A DNA stretch of 64,000 nucleotides from Litomosoides sigmodontis (lineage: Eukaryota; Nematoda; Chromadorea; Rhabditida; Onchocercidae). Below are positions 38,001 through 50,101 of the stretch, piece after piece. Location: NCBI GenBank assembly GCA_963070105.1, contig OY718805.1, forward strand, positions 3,654,001 to 3,718,000. The letters run 5' to 3'. Position 1 is the stretch's first letter, and every line of letters begins with the position of its first letter. The notes beneath the pieces are model-generated. The model did not search any database, was not told the DNA's origin, and saw only the letters and a program-made list of their open reading frames with translations. Both the position numbers and the translations under genes were made by a program.

Positions 38001-40435
38001 ATATGAAATTTTTTAGGAATAGCTAATGTTACTAGCATAAAATGAATTGCACTGTTGTGGTGTAGTGTGCTACTGCATGATATTAATGAAATCGCTTTTG
38101 AAATCATCTTATTCAAATGTTAAAAAAAAAAACGTTTAAATGCTAAAATCCCTCTCGAATAGCGCTCTTTCAACATCGTTCAACTTTCTGTTTATTTTCC
38201 TTCATCCTCTTCCCTCTCTCCACTCTCTCCTCTGCTCCTATGCACTCAGAATTTTTTTAAATTGTTATTGTCGACGGAGAGCAGTAAAGAGATTATCCAT
38301 CCAACCTTGTAGTCTGCCTGGCCTCTCCAACCATAAATCAATCATCTGAAACAACGTTCACCCTTCCCTCGTTGGATGAAACCATCATTAGCACCCAGCA
38401 AGAGAGATAAAATGTTCGTTTATTTTTACGAGGAATTCATTCCTATTTTGTTAGTTGAATTCGAACATTGTTTACATTAGCGAGGAGAAGCACAATGCGC
38501 CCTCTCGTCTACCAATAGCGCGCATCATCCTTCCTCATCACCATTATCTCTCTACGACAAATGAGAAATTTATTTGCTTGGGAATGAAATATCATTTTTC
38601 TTCCTACCACTTCCATCATCTGTTTTACGCAAAATGTAAAAGCTGTCAACGAGGAGTAAGTACAAAGCTATTCATTCACCTGAAGCTAATGCATTCCAGA
38701 ACAGCTTGAGTTAGAATAAATTAGAAGGACAATTGCAGTTTACGGGTGAAATTAAACAGAGATTTGCATTTTAAAGGAAAATAGTTGCAATGATAGTTGA
38801 AGAAGAAGTCAACCGGTGGAGAAGGTGAATTTATATTTTACAAAATTGCTATCAGTGAAATCGTTTCATGCAAAAATAGTAGGTGTTGTACACTTTTGCT
38901 TGCACTTATTTTATCTCTTAGAATTTTGAAAATTTCATAGATAACAATTTTGTAAATATTTAAATTGTAAGGAGTGAAATTATAATTTTAAAATTTTTTG
39001 ATGAAAAAAATTTTGTTGTTAACCTGTTAAAAAAAAACAATTATTTCACAATATGATAAGGAAAACTCTTTGTCGTATTATATCATATTCGAAATGCGCA
39101 TATTTTGTTTAAATCTTTGAAAATGAAAAAGGAGAACAAAGTGATGTACCAGACGATGAAATCTGACCTTGGTAGATCGCTGTTCGAGAGTGTTAGCAAT
39201 GATGGTTCAAACAAATTTTTTTTAAAAAAAAAAAAAAGGAGAACAAGAATTTCAATCAGATATGAAACGATACGAATCTATTTATTGTGGCCGACCGTAT
39301 GCTCGATCATTTACATTTACATGCATGATCGGTTAACCGATGCTTTCAATCGTTTTTTTTCTTTTTAAGTTTTCCCGAAAATGAATGTGCTTGGGCAAAG
39401 ATTTAATGAATTGATATCGGACTGGAGAGTGATAATGCTGGTAGTGGCCGCCGGCTTGGCTGTACTCCTTCTTCCACATTAAAACTTTTTCACAAAACTT
39501 GTTTTGTTCCAATCACCTTTCGATATCTCACGATACCGTGGAACGTATACAGTACTATCACGCAACTTTCTCTCCTTTCACCATTCCTCAACCGTTAATG
39601 TCAAAACTTTTCCTTTCGCAAAATATGCCGAAACTTTTTGATTGTTAAAAGATTGTTAATCTCAAAACTTCCGCTTTTTTTTTTAAAGAAAAAAAACTAT
39701 CTAAAGCGGTTGAGAAATCGTTTAGTTAGTGCAACATTTTAGTCAATAAAAATTTAATTCTTAAAATAAGCAAAATGTTAAATTAATTTTTTTCTCAATT
39801 ATGCTTGTCGTTTTACACGCATCACTGTGTCATTGAGTTTTAGCAAAGAGGAAAATTTTACTTTCAAAGAAAAAAAAAATTAAATTTTACTTTCATCAAC
39901 ATATTTGTGGTTGAAAATCATTTGCACAATAATATCACTCATTTGTAATAGTTTTTTTTTTTTTTTTTAATAAAAGCAATGCAATAAAATTTAGCTGAAA
40001 ATTAAAATTCAAGTATTAATCGCTAAATGTAAATTTGATAGCTGCAAAAGCAAAAAAGTGCTAAAAGAATTTTTTTTTAAATCGAAATTTCGCTTTTCTT
40101 TTTTGCGTCCCAATTTTGTGCAACATTGTTGGCGCCTTGCAGTAATCTGATATGGTGTTACAGGTTGTGTAATAATAATAATATCCATTATCGGATCAGC
40201 GACGCCTAAGGCAAAAGAAGGCGCCACTGAAATGATAGCGACTAGAGGGCGCTATAGTATAGCTTTTTTTTTTTGGATTTAAAAAATAGTCTAGAGATAT
40301 ACTTTAAATAGTAGCTATGATGATCTATAGCTTTCCAACTGCCTCAAATTGCTAATCGAAGCTTTACAACACAGTGCGTTACTCTGCAAGAAAATTTTAC
40401 ACATAGCAGCAAGAAGGAAGAGAGATGAGAGCTCT

Positions 40436-40472
40436 GAGATAGCAATATGCAAATTTTGCACATTGCTATCTC
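40436..40472. repeat. 37-nt near-perfect palindrome
   Basis: 18-nt arms (40436-40453 and 40455-40472) match with one mismatch around a single central base. It lies in the gene-poor region, beside a patch of short related AGCAATRTG-like words. Confidence 0.83.
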
Positions 40473-41198
40473 TTCGTTTTTCTAGGATTTGCAAAAATAC
40501 TTTCTGCAATAACTGCAAAATTACTCATTCGCTTTCACATAGCAATGTGAATTTTTTTTTCCAACCATGTCGAAATGTGAAATTTAACACTTCATAAAGC
40601 TGAATGGAATTGGACTGATATCATAGCTAAGTGTATGCTAAGTATGTCTTTAGTAGAATGGCAAGTTGAAAGAGCAGTAAAAAAGAATTATGCGAAAAGT
40701 GAAATTTCATTTTTGGATAAAATGAAACTACAGAAATTCGTCGTTATCATCACTGTTAATTGTTGATAATCGCTTAATGAAACATCATTAGCACAGAGTA
40801 ATGAAAAAGAGAATTTTAATTGCAATGTATTAATTTAGCATACACTTTTAAGCTTCATTTAAGCTGCGAGCGTTCAACGGTAAAATTGAAAATTTGAGGA
40901 AAATCATTTGCGCTCCCACCAAAAAGAGTGGAATGAAATGTTAGCGTGGAAATGAGGAGTATTCATTCGATTGGAGGAGAGCTATGCTCATTTTAATGAC
41001 TGTGATTATTTGCCACAATAAACGTCATTTTTGCATACAAAAAGCTAGATGAGAGAGAAACCTTTCCATTTGGGAAATACGACAGTTGCGCTTTTAATTT
41101 ACTGTCAATAGCTGTTGAACTGGAATTTGCTTCGTTTTATTTTGTTCAGTTGCAGTAAGGTATGATACCTTTAAATTGCTCATTTTATCCCTTCCCCC

Positions 41199-41222
<24 letters not shown>
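41199..41222 (+). repeat. (CT)n microsatellite
   Basis: About 11 CT units. A (GA)n tract follows at 41315-41343, so the two are complementary and about 95 bp apart. Confidence 0.9.
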
Positions 41223-41229
<7 letters not shown>

Positions 41230-41314
41230 CCTAAAAATAAAATTTTGTTGATATCGTTTTGTGCAAATATTGTGTTTGGAATTGACAGGCAGTGAATAAC
41301 AATTACATGTTATG

Positions 41315-41343
41315 GTAGAGAGAGAGAGAGAGAGACAGAGAGA
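41315..41343 (+). repeat. (GA)n microsatellite
   Basis: GA units with one CA interruption. It is the reverse complement of the CT tract at 41199-41222. Confidence 0.88.
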
Positions 41344-41415
41344 TGAAAATTCATTCCTGCGAGTAAATGTCAGTGCAGCAAATGATCCATCCGATCAGTA
41401 ACTGCTCGAGCTGTA

Positions 41416-41451
41416 ACTGATATCAGTAACTGATAAGGTACTGATATCAGT
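41416..41451. promoter_or_regulatory. Clustered GATA-type palindromes
   Basis: Two copies of the perfect palindrome ACTGATATCAGT (41416-41427 and 41440-41451) flank ACTGATAAG (41429-41437). The latter is a textbook GATA-factor core (CTGATAAG), and each palindrome carries TGATA on both strands. Five TGATA words in 36 bp, about 8.7 kb upstream of cki-1, suggest an enhancer element (inference). Confidence 0.5.
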
Positions 41452-42009
41452 GAAATTCTGAGTGCGTAACAGTTTAATTGAATGTATGGCAGTGGTTACA
41501 CATGCAGGTGGGATTTAGGTACATTTTTCACCAATCAGTGTTTGCCGCAAAAAGATCGTTGGGAAAATGAATTGATTTGTGTAAATTTGTCAATTGGTAA
41601 AAATGTAATAAATAAAAGGGATGAAATGTGAGAAGAAAAATTTAGAATGAGCGATTTAAATCGATTCGTGCCGTTTCATTTTAATCCTACCTAATTGAAT
41701 GAATGGACAAAAAAAGAAAAGCATAGATTCATTATGTCTCGTCCAACTGCGCCCCTACCACGTCGTCCAATTCGCTGCGGTCACAACGAAAATGACTGAA
41801 TGAATGAATAAATGAATGATTGATGCGTTTGGCAATAATTTTCATCAATTTAAAAGCATTCATTTTGTTTGCCACTTACTTACCAACACATTACCGCCTC
41901 ACTCTTCTCTCTTTCATGTTTCTCAACTTCATCAATGAATTTTGCTAAATTTCCTTCCGCCCCATCTTCTAACCGAAAAAAGAAATTGCAACTAAAATAG
42001 GAAATTCAG

Positions 42010-42050
42010 GAAGAGAGAGAGAAAGGGAGAGAGAGAGAGAGGGGGGGGGG
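42010..42050 (+). repeat. Purine tract ending in poly-G
   Basis: GA-rich microsatellite running directly into ten consecutive G. The all-purine strand is a candidate triplex or G-rich structure. Confidence 0.88.
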
Positions 42051-45000
42051 AATGAAAATATTTTGCGAATGAAAATTTATTGAAAATAAAACAGAACGTT
42101 GAAGTGGTGGTGAAAAAAAAATGAATTGAACGGTTTGAAGAATTTTGATTATAAAAAAAATTTAGCGTAGAATAATTGAAGTGATCAAATAGGGAGCGGT
42201 AAGTCTTTCAGTACAGGTATTTCATGTTTTCTATGGAAAATTTATAACTGAATTGCATAGCAAGAATAAACGAATTATAGATGAATAGTTGAAAAGAAGT
42301 AATTCATTGAGCATTTTAAAAATAAGCATGTAAATTTAAAATTAACTACTAAGTGAGAAGTTTACTTGCTCAATCAACAATGTAGACCTTTTTTTTTTTT
42401 TTTAATTTCTGGTTATTTTTTTATGAAAAATTTTCAACTATGAAGTTTATTTTTGCATTAAAATTATTTGATACGATCGTTATTGAGTTAATAAAATTCA
42501 CGTTTACTCTTTAATTATTTCAAAGTTAAATTTGTAATTCAACAAATCGTATTGCAAAAAGAATGTTACAGGTGAATCCCATTACTTTGTATTTTAATTT
42601 CTATCATTCCTTGCAAGTCCTCTTTTTCCAACAATTACCTTCTTATTAATTTCCAATCTCATTGATTGCATTCCAAATTGAATTCTTTTTTAAGCTTTAA
42701 AAGAATCACAAAAAGATTGCAAATAGGCTTGAGCGTAAAAAGTAAGACTGGAATGTAGCTGTGGTATGTGCGGCAGCGCGAAACGAACAGGGTCATTCTC
42801 GAATTTTCGATTTTCAAAATGAAAATTGACAATTGAATAGTTTGGCGGGCATCAGCGCACTTCTTCCACTTCCCATAATTTATGAACTCTCGAAGTATTT
42901 GCTGTATCAAATATCCAGATGGTCACAACGAGTGGATGGATGGCCTTGCACCTCCGACCAGTACCACTTTGCCTCTTCTCGACAATCTTGCACGGAACAC
43001 TCGCGCACTTCACCACCTCCCTTCCTTCACTCACAATCTTACCTTTTCCAAGCAATTTTTTCTTTTCGGAGAGAAAGGAAGGAAAAAGGTGGCGCCAACC
43101 TGGTACACCTCCTGATTAGTAGTGAACTGTAATTTACATAAACAGATATTTCAAGTGTGGTAGTGACCATGGCCTAGAAAACGATTTACACATCCTTCTT
43201 TTTTTTCCCTTTATAGGCTGGCGCCAATCTGCAAAACCGTATTTTTCATTCGCCATGATGCATCAGCATTCGTTACTTTCAATTTCTAATTAAGCAAAGC
43301 GATGTAACCAACGAAGAAAAAAAAAATTCACAAATTCCACTGCCTTCTTTTCCTTTCTATCTATGAAAATTTGCGCACAACAATATGATAATATTAATAA
43401 ATTTAAACGTTTTAAATTATTTTACAAATTTTGTAATTTAAATTTATCTAAAATTAGCGCATATTTCAGTGCTATGAACGAATGAATATATTCGTTGTGA
43501 GAAATACAACTTGTGGTGGATATGTTTCTTTTCAAAAAATGTTGAAAAAAAAAACTCACTAAAAAAAATGTTGTAGGAAGGAGTGACGTGAACAATTAGA
43601 TTTAATAATACTATTTAATATTTATTGCATTAATAATATTTAATAATGAAATAGTACTATGCAATAGGATTATTAATTTATTCAGCTAAGAAAGAAGAAT
43701 GCCGAAACACAGTGAGGTGGTGTGGTAGTTGGTAGGTAAAGCATCAAAATTCACGTGGTAGATATTTGACGTTGCATATTCCAACAAATTTTTTTTTTGT
43801 TAAAAAATTTAAAAAAAAAAGAAGTTTGCATATTTTTAGATGAAAAAAAGCAGTAATTTTTTGTTGCAGTAATTCTTGCACAATCATTACATTAATTTTA
43901 GCATAATTTTTTAGTTTTCAGTGAATTTTTTTTTTCGTTTGTAATTTTCACATAAATAGAGAGAGATTGATGATCGATGAGTGCAAGCAAGCACGCGAGC
44001 ATCCATCGTTCAGCTGTTTGAAGTTTAAAATATTGTCGAACTTACGCAACAGCTATCCGTGCATCTCAGATGATCGCTGGCTGAAACCATAAACAACAAA
44101 CGTGTTGCGCTAATTATTCGTGCTGCCATAAATAGGACCAATTAATTATGGTAGTAATACTAATCAATAAATGTGCTGTAAAATCACGAAAATTATTGCA
44201 TCATTTTCCTTCCACGTTCATTAATTGGGAACAGATCAATTTTATTGCGTTGACAACTACTGAGATGCGATGCACTAAATTACTGCAATTCATTTCGAAT
44301 TGTGTTCTACGGCACAAAATAACGAAAGTAGTCGTTGCAGTTGACCGTGACCTGATTTGACTTTGATTTGTAGCATTCTGCAAGAGGAGGAGGAGATATA
44401 CCCATCCGTGTACGTCAGTTATGTTTTCACGGGACCAATCAGTTCGACGAGTCATTTCGTTCCGCACTGCTCTTGAAGTTGTTAGTTAAGCATCTAAGAT
44501 TTGACGATAAGATGGTTTTGTGTGAAATTAATTCCCTCCTTCTATTATTTTAAAAATAGTTTTTTGCTAAACTTTGCACGCTATCTTTTATTTATGAATG
44601 CAAAATGTTGCCCTTATAAAAGTGAAACATTCATTTCATTACTATATCACTTGTCCAGCTTTATAATTTATATTATTTTTTGAAATGAAAACAGCACCGA
44701 TCCTCCTTTAATTAGTCAAATTTTGACGCTTTTACGTTTAAATGTATTTTCAAAATTGCTCAGTGTTTTTAACCAATGTAACTCTGTGTTGTATAGCATG
44801 AAGCAACAACCCTTTTAAGCTATCAATAGTAAGAGAATACAACGCTAAAAAGCCATTTTTTTTTTTAAGACGACTTTTTATTTTTTTTCAAAGAAGTTTT
44901 GAATTCGTGAATATACACATAGAGATCATACGCGCATTGGCCAGCAAAACAATGATGACTAATTGTATGAAATATTAAATTGTGCAAGCAAAAAATTTCC

Positions 45001-45230
45001 ATGCCATTAGATAAATAATCCTTTCCTTCTTTCAACCATATTATTATTATTGCTGTTGTTGCTACCACCGTCAGTTTAAATTCGAAACAAACATGCTGAA
45101 GAATTTCTACCATTTCTCTATTTCCTATTAAATAAGCACTTAAAAATGCCATTAAATTAGTGAATTGAATTAGAGTAAAAGAGAGGATGGGATGAATTCG
45201 ATAAACATCACGATATATTTGTGCCACATA

Positions 45231-45231
45231 C

Positions 45232-45263
<32 letters not shown>

Positions 45264-45285
45264 CACGCACATACATGCACACACG
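45231..45285 (+). repeat. (CA)n microsatellite
   Basis: About 25 dinucleotide units with GC and TA interruptions. It accounts for the C/V/R-rich low-complexity frame on the minus strand. Confidence 0.93.
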
Positions 45286-45943
45286 TGTAATGTACGTGTA
45301 TACAAACAAAAACAACACATGTGGAACGTGTTAAATCAAATTAATCATTAAAAAGAAGGAAAATAAATGGAGCGAAAGAGATCGTCAGGACTGCTCGTAG
45401 TGGTACGTGATACTTTTTAGGTACTTACGTGATGTATCTACCCTGTTTGTGCTCTGTATCTTTTCATCATACTTCCTATTGTTATTAAAAAAAAAACTTT
45501 TAAATATGTATATTTTAATTCTTCAAATAACTCTACTCCTCACAGTTCATTCTTCCAATTTACAAGAAACAACAGCAACAAAGTGACAAGTGGCAGGGCA
45601 TTTCCCATTAATTTTCACAAAGAAAGTGAACAAGTGCGCTTCATCTCATGCAATTTGCAGCGCGACGTCCTCAACACTTCACTTCACTATCCAGGATGAT
45701 GACGACGTTGCTGTTGTTGAGAGTGAACGATGCGTGGGAGGATTTCGATGGATTACAGGTGGAGGGAGTGGCAATGAGAGGACTGAAATGCACCGCTCCC
45801 CCAAAACTTTCCCTTCCTGCATATGCCTTTGCCTTTGCCTTTGACTATAATCGAACAATGAATTTCTCTTCTTTTGAAATATTCAACAGATTGATATGGC
45901 GCCAAAAACTGAGGGAACAAGTTCCTTGATGGAGCGGACCCAC

Positions 45944-46036
45944 ATGGATGGACGGACGGACGGACGGACCGACGGACGGATGAATGGATGGATGGACGGA
46001 CGGACGGACGGACGGATGAATGGATGAATGGATGGT
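45944..46036 (+). repeat. Interspersed GGAC / GGAT tetranucleotide array
   Basis: Alternating blocks of GGAC and GGAT/GAAT units, about 22 units. The block pattern GGAC(n)-GGATGAATGGATGGAT recurs twice, so the array has a higher-order period. Confidence 0.92.
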
Positions 46037-46110
46037 TGCTGATCGCCGAATAACTCCTGTAAACACGTAACCTCTCTCCACTCTTTGTGCACCCATTCCC
46101 ATGCCCTTTT

Positions 46111-46169
46111 ACCTACCTACTACCTACCTACCTACCTACCTACCGGCTATCCAGCTACCTAGCTACCTG
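46111..46169 (+). repeat. CTAC tetranucleotide array
   Basis: Repeated CTAC units decaying into TAGCTACC variants at the 3' end. Confidence 0.9.
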
Positions 46170-46395
46170 CCCTCTTATACTTTCCATACCACTGTCCTCT
46201 CAGCAACAGATGCTTTCTTTTTTTTAATGGATGCAAATAATGGATGCTTCTTGTAAACAACAACCTTTGCTGAAGCAGTAACTTTTACCCAAACAAAGTA
46301 AGTAGACGTGAGGGAGGGGAGGAGGGGGAAAAGAAGGAGGGCAGAAGCTGCCATCATCCGCTCGACGGACCCTTCCTTTCAATTCCTTTCCCTTT

Positions 46396-46466
46396 CACCA
46401 CCACCACCGCCACCACCGCCACCGTCGCCACCACCACCGCTAACACCGCTACCACCACCACCCCCG
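46396..46466 (+). repeat. CAC trinucleotide array
   Basis: About 22 CAC/CGC/TAC triplets, degenerate at the third unit. No reading frame connects to a gene. Confidence 0.9.
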
Positions 46467-46579
46467 TATTAGTTCATCCTATTCGTCCGTCTGTCTACTC
46501 ATCTCTCCCACTGTCCTCACCTCGCAACTGTACTTTTTGCGCGCGCTCGCTCGTGCTTCCTTCTCCTCTCTCTGTTCTA

Positions 46580-46620
46580 GAGGAAGAGAAGAAGAAGGAG
46601 GAGGAGGAGGAGGAGGAGGA
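46580..46620 (+). repeat. GAG/GAA purine triplet array
   Basis: Pure-purine triplets. A second GA-rich tract follows at 46688-46740. Confidence 0.9.
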
Positions 46621-49600
46621 AAAAAATTGAATTTTGTTTGTTAAGAAAAGAGTTGACAACAGTGACTTTGTCATGGACTTGCAGCTAAAGAGAGAAGAGA
46701 AGAGGAGAGGAGAGAGAGAGAGAGAGAGGCAGGAGAAGGAAAAGATATGAGATGGTCAGATGGGATCGGTGTGGATAACCGTATCACATCGATCTGTCAC
46801 CATCATTTTGCCAATTCGCGACATCTCGGGAGACGCTCACAACAGCAGCTTGCTTTACACCTGCAAACATCATCAGCACTCATCACTTCCTCCTTGCGCT
46901 TTCTTCCCTACTTCAAGTGACCGTTGTGTTGTGGGCTACGTTGTTGTGCTCGCACTGTTTGCGATAGCTTCGTACGATTCTGCTTCTTCCTCCTTTCCTT
47001 CTTCGTCGGATGCCACGCTATCCCTCTTTTTCCCAATTCCCTTTTCTTCTCTTTTTGCTTTTTTTGGCAGCTTCAAATCACTCACTCAGCCTTTTTGCCT
47101 TCTTTTGGCAAACATCCATCCATCCATCCATTCGTTTGTTGCCGCCACAAAAGCAATCCTCTGGGAAATCGTCTCAGCGAAGAAAGCCCCAAACACCAAC
47201 ATGCATAATTCGTTGCAGATCATAATGCTCAGATGGTCACCGCCAGTCATCTCCATGAGCGCCAACAATCTACACCACTTAACTTGCACATCACACAGCT
47301 GATTTTCGAGACAGGCAGAACCGCAACGTAGGCGCAGAAGGCGTACGAGCAACTGCGAGTAACTGTAGCAACGATTTACGTGTGACAAATTTCTTATCAC
47401 ACATATCGCTAATCTCCCACCATCCTTTCTGATACAATTCAGCAATTTCAGATGTGACTTTCATGAATGCTTGATGAAATGAACTGTCAGCCACTCATTC
47501 ATCACTCTCTACAGCTGTTTGTTAGCTGCAAGAGCACTGCACGCAATTTACACGTTGCTGGAAAGGGCGGTCCTTTGCATCCTCACACCCTCACTTCATT
47601 TCACGTTTCTTTGGTTGTGTGCCAAGTTCTCCTCTTCTAATGTGTAATGAAAATAGATCGGAATGGGAGAGAGTGCAGGCAATGAAATTTCTACGTGGAC
47701 GCTTTGCATAAATAAGCTTGAAAGAAGTAGACGTTGAGAGAGGTAAAAATAGGAGGGTGAAGAGGGAGGAAATAGCATTTGGATGAAGATGAGCAGTTCA
47801 TTGGTGAGGGGAGTGGAAATGGCAAGTGGGGAGGGTTGTGTAAGGAGAGGAAAGGGAGAGCAAGAGCAAAGGGAGGGGCTGTGGGTGGTTGGTGTTGTGT
47901 TCCGTCGGAGAGGAAGGAGTGCATTGCTGAGTGCGGGAAAGCGGCCAGTCGGCGCAGTGAGGGAGTGCGTGGTTGCGTTGGTCAACTGTCCATTTGACCT
48001 CGATGACCCTTCTGTGATTGCTCTTCTCTGCTTACACTACCTGCGTAATGACCACATATGACACATGCACTGCTGCTACCTCTACTACCAATTCTCTCAC
48101 TATTAATACTAACGACCGTATGTTCGTCGATCTGTCACCTCTCGTTGCTTCTATCACTCACCACCACCACCCTCTATCATTATCACAATCATTGCTGCTA
48201 AAACTATTGATTGATCAGTCAGTTAAACTGAGCAACCGCAATTTCGTTCACTGCTCAAACGTCTACCTGCATAGAGTACCGCTAATTAATATTTGAATTT
48301 CTCATCTGCAGCTACATGTTAGCGATTAGCACCTGGGCTGTGACCAGTGCTCTCTCTTACCTTACCTACTTCATTTGTTTGCTTTATTTGTCCACTCACT
48401 CATTTGCTCGCGTATGACAATGATTCATTTCATTTGACATTTGTAAATGTTTGATTTGTTAATTGACACAATTTGATCCCTTAGAAGGATGAATAATATA
48501 AGTTCGAGCGCACACGTGAATTCATCCTGGAACGGTTCTCAACAATGACTAATTACTAACCTAAAAATTTTTATCGGCTATGTTGGTAAGCGTAATAAAA
48601 TTCTAGTTTGACATTTCTAGCAGTGTACATCGTAAATTTGAATTTTAACGAGCTAAAAAGTTTCGCTAGCACGTGTGAAAATGTAGACTTATTTTGTGCA
48701 CTCATATTATATAATTTATTTGCTGCTTTCATACGTTATAATTACGGCGGCACTCTTTCTGTAGCGAAAATTTTTATGAAATATGGATGTTTATGTCTAC
48801 TTCACCCGTACCGTTCCACTGTCGAAGGAAGGCGAATCCTTATCGGGTGTAACAAATGAGATGACCCACGTTCCACTCTTTTTTCTGTTGTGTTTCATTC
48901 TTCATTACTACCTCTCTTTTACAATGGCAGTGTCGTCCATAAAAATCACTGACCTATGGAGAACTTCTACCATCCTCTTTCATCAACCCAATAAATTAAT
49001 CATTTTACTGGAATGTCTGGATTGTTGAACAACTGAACGATGATTCCGTCCATTCGCTCTCTTTTTTATACTTTATTTTCTCTCACTCTTACCCATAATA
49101 CAGTCATTTGCTTCAACAACTGACCATCATAATGTCCAAAGCTCTGTTTTCTCTGTTACTTAAGAGGAATCCAACACAGCTGTTCGGTACAGGTGTAGCA
49201 CGTTTTTGCTTAAAGTTCACTGTAGGTTGAAAGGACCGTGTTTTTTTTCTTTATTAAACCAGCCATACTCTTCCAACTTTTTTTTTTATTTCAACAAAAT
49301 GTAGTAACAGTACTCACTGTTTGTGAACTTGAAATATTCTCTAACATCCGTGATTGGATATCAACGGAACGATTTTTACATGGAAATATCTGGATGACTT
49401 AGTTCGTTTATGCTTCAGTTGTGGTTAATGTGGTTGGGAAACGGATGCTTATTGAGCTGCAAATATTAAGTCAATTTCCATACTCCCTCTCTCCTCCCTT
49501 TTCCCTCTTACGTATCACATTGCTCGCCCTAAAGATTTCCTCCTCTGTGTCCTGATTGTTCGATTTGAGGCCATATGGCCATAGCAATATACCTCTTCTT

Positions 49601-50081
49601 CAGTCATGCTTAATTTTCTGCCTGATACAGCTTTCTCATTGCTATTAATTTTCCCAACATCTTCACATCTGTCATGCTTTCTCTGTCATGAATGTAAGGA
49701 TAGGCATGGCATTCCAGTTTCACTTGATTTATTGATAAATTTCATAAATTTGCTAGTTAAGCTCATATTGGTGCGTGTTTCGATAGTTGCTTCATTTCGC
49801 TGCAACTCTTTAGCATTTTATTGTTGCTGAAACAATTGTTCTAAGCACATATTTAATATTTTATTAATTTATGACGCAAAATTTACTGTGCATTTTAGAA
49901 TTGAATTCAAATCGTACTTTTGTGAACAGATCTGCGTATTACGTACGATAATTCTGTGTGATCTAATCATTTTACTTACATCAATTATGATTTTTAGGTT
50001 TATTAATCCTACCTGTATCTTCCAAGCAAAAGCAAAAATACAGGAGCCGGAAGATAAATCACTCATCTCAATTCTAATTTT

Positions 50082-50095
50082 TTCCCTACTATCAG
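50082..50095 (+). promoter_or_regulatory. Probable SL trans-splice acceptor of cki-1
   Basis: A pyrimidine-rich run ends in CTATCAG at 50095, six bases before the ATG at 50102, with no obvious upstream exon. This fits spliced-leader addition and fixes the start codon. An ordinary cis-splice from a distant 5' exon in the 18-kb region is the alternative. Confidence 0.55.
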
Positions 50096-50101
50096 AATTA
50101 T

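Larger units (their letters stand above)
45590..48300. other. GC-richer, low-complexity island
   Basis: This 2.7 kb is visibly richer in G+C than its surroundings and packed with simple arrays: GCCTTT units near 45821-45843, GGAC/GGAT units, CTAC units, CAC units, GAG units and CATC units. Long overlapping open frames on both strands (for example 46760-47302 + and 47596-47985 -) follow from fewer stop codons. None has a domain or a matching splice partner. Confidence 0.6.
32048..50081. promoter_or_regulatory. 18-kb gene-poor region between wdr-31 and cki-1
   Basis: No exon with recognisable protein similarity was found on either strand. The DNA is AT-rich, with many homopolymer runs, CT/GA tracts (about 33576-33589, 34021-34060, 41199-41222, 41315-41343, 42010-42050, 46688-46740), a CA repeat and tetranucleotide arrays. 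It lies between two divergent genes. Because CIP/KIP inhibitors are developmentally controlled, upstream enhancers are the simplest explanation (inference). Unannotated non-coding RNA, or a fast-evolving gene below recognition, cannot be excluded. Confidence 0.6.

Noticed and set aside
44865..45320. 151-codon minus-strand frame with Cys/Val run
   Set aside because: Begins inside the CA microsatellite and shows no recognisable domain or splice signals.
45845..46102. Minus-strand frame encoding a His-Pro-Ser-Ile / Arg-Pro-Ser-Val repeat
   Set aside because: It is a direct translation of the GGAC/GGAT tetranucleotide array. Two frames give similar repeats, so it is not a protein gene.
46760..47302. 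180-codon open frame in the GC-richer island
   Set aside because: Low-complexity composition, overlapping open frames on the other strand, no domain and no splice context. It is explained by stop-codon scarcity.
47596..47985. Pro/Ser/Leu-rich minus-strand frame
   Set aside because: Same reason: a purine-rich plus strand read backwards, with several equally open overlapping frames.
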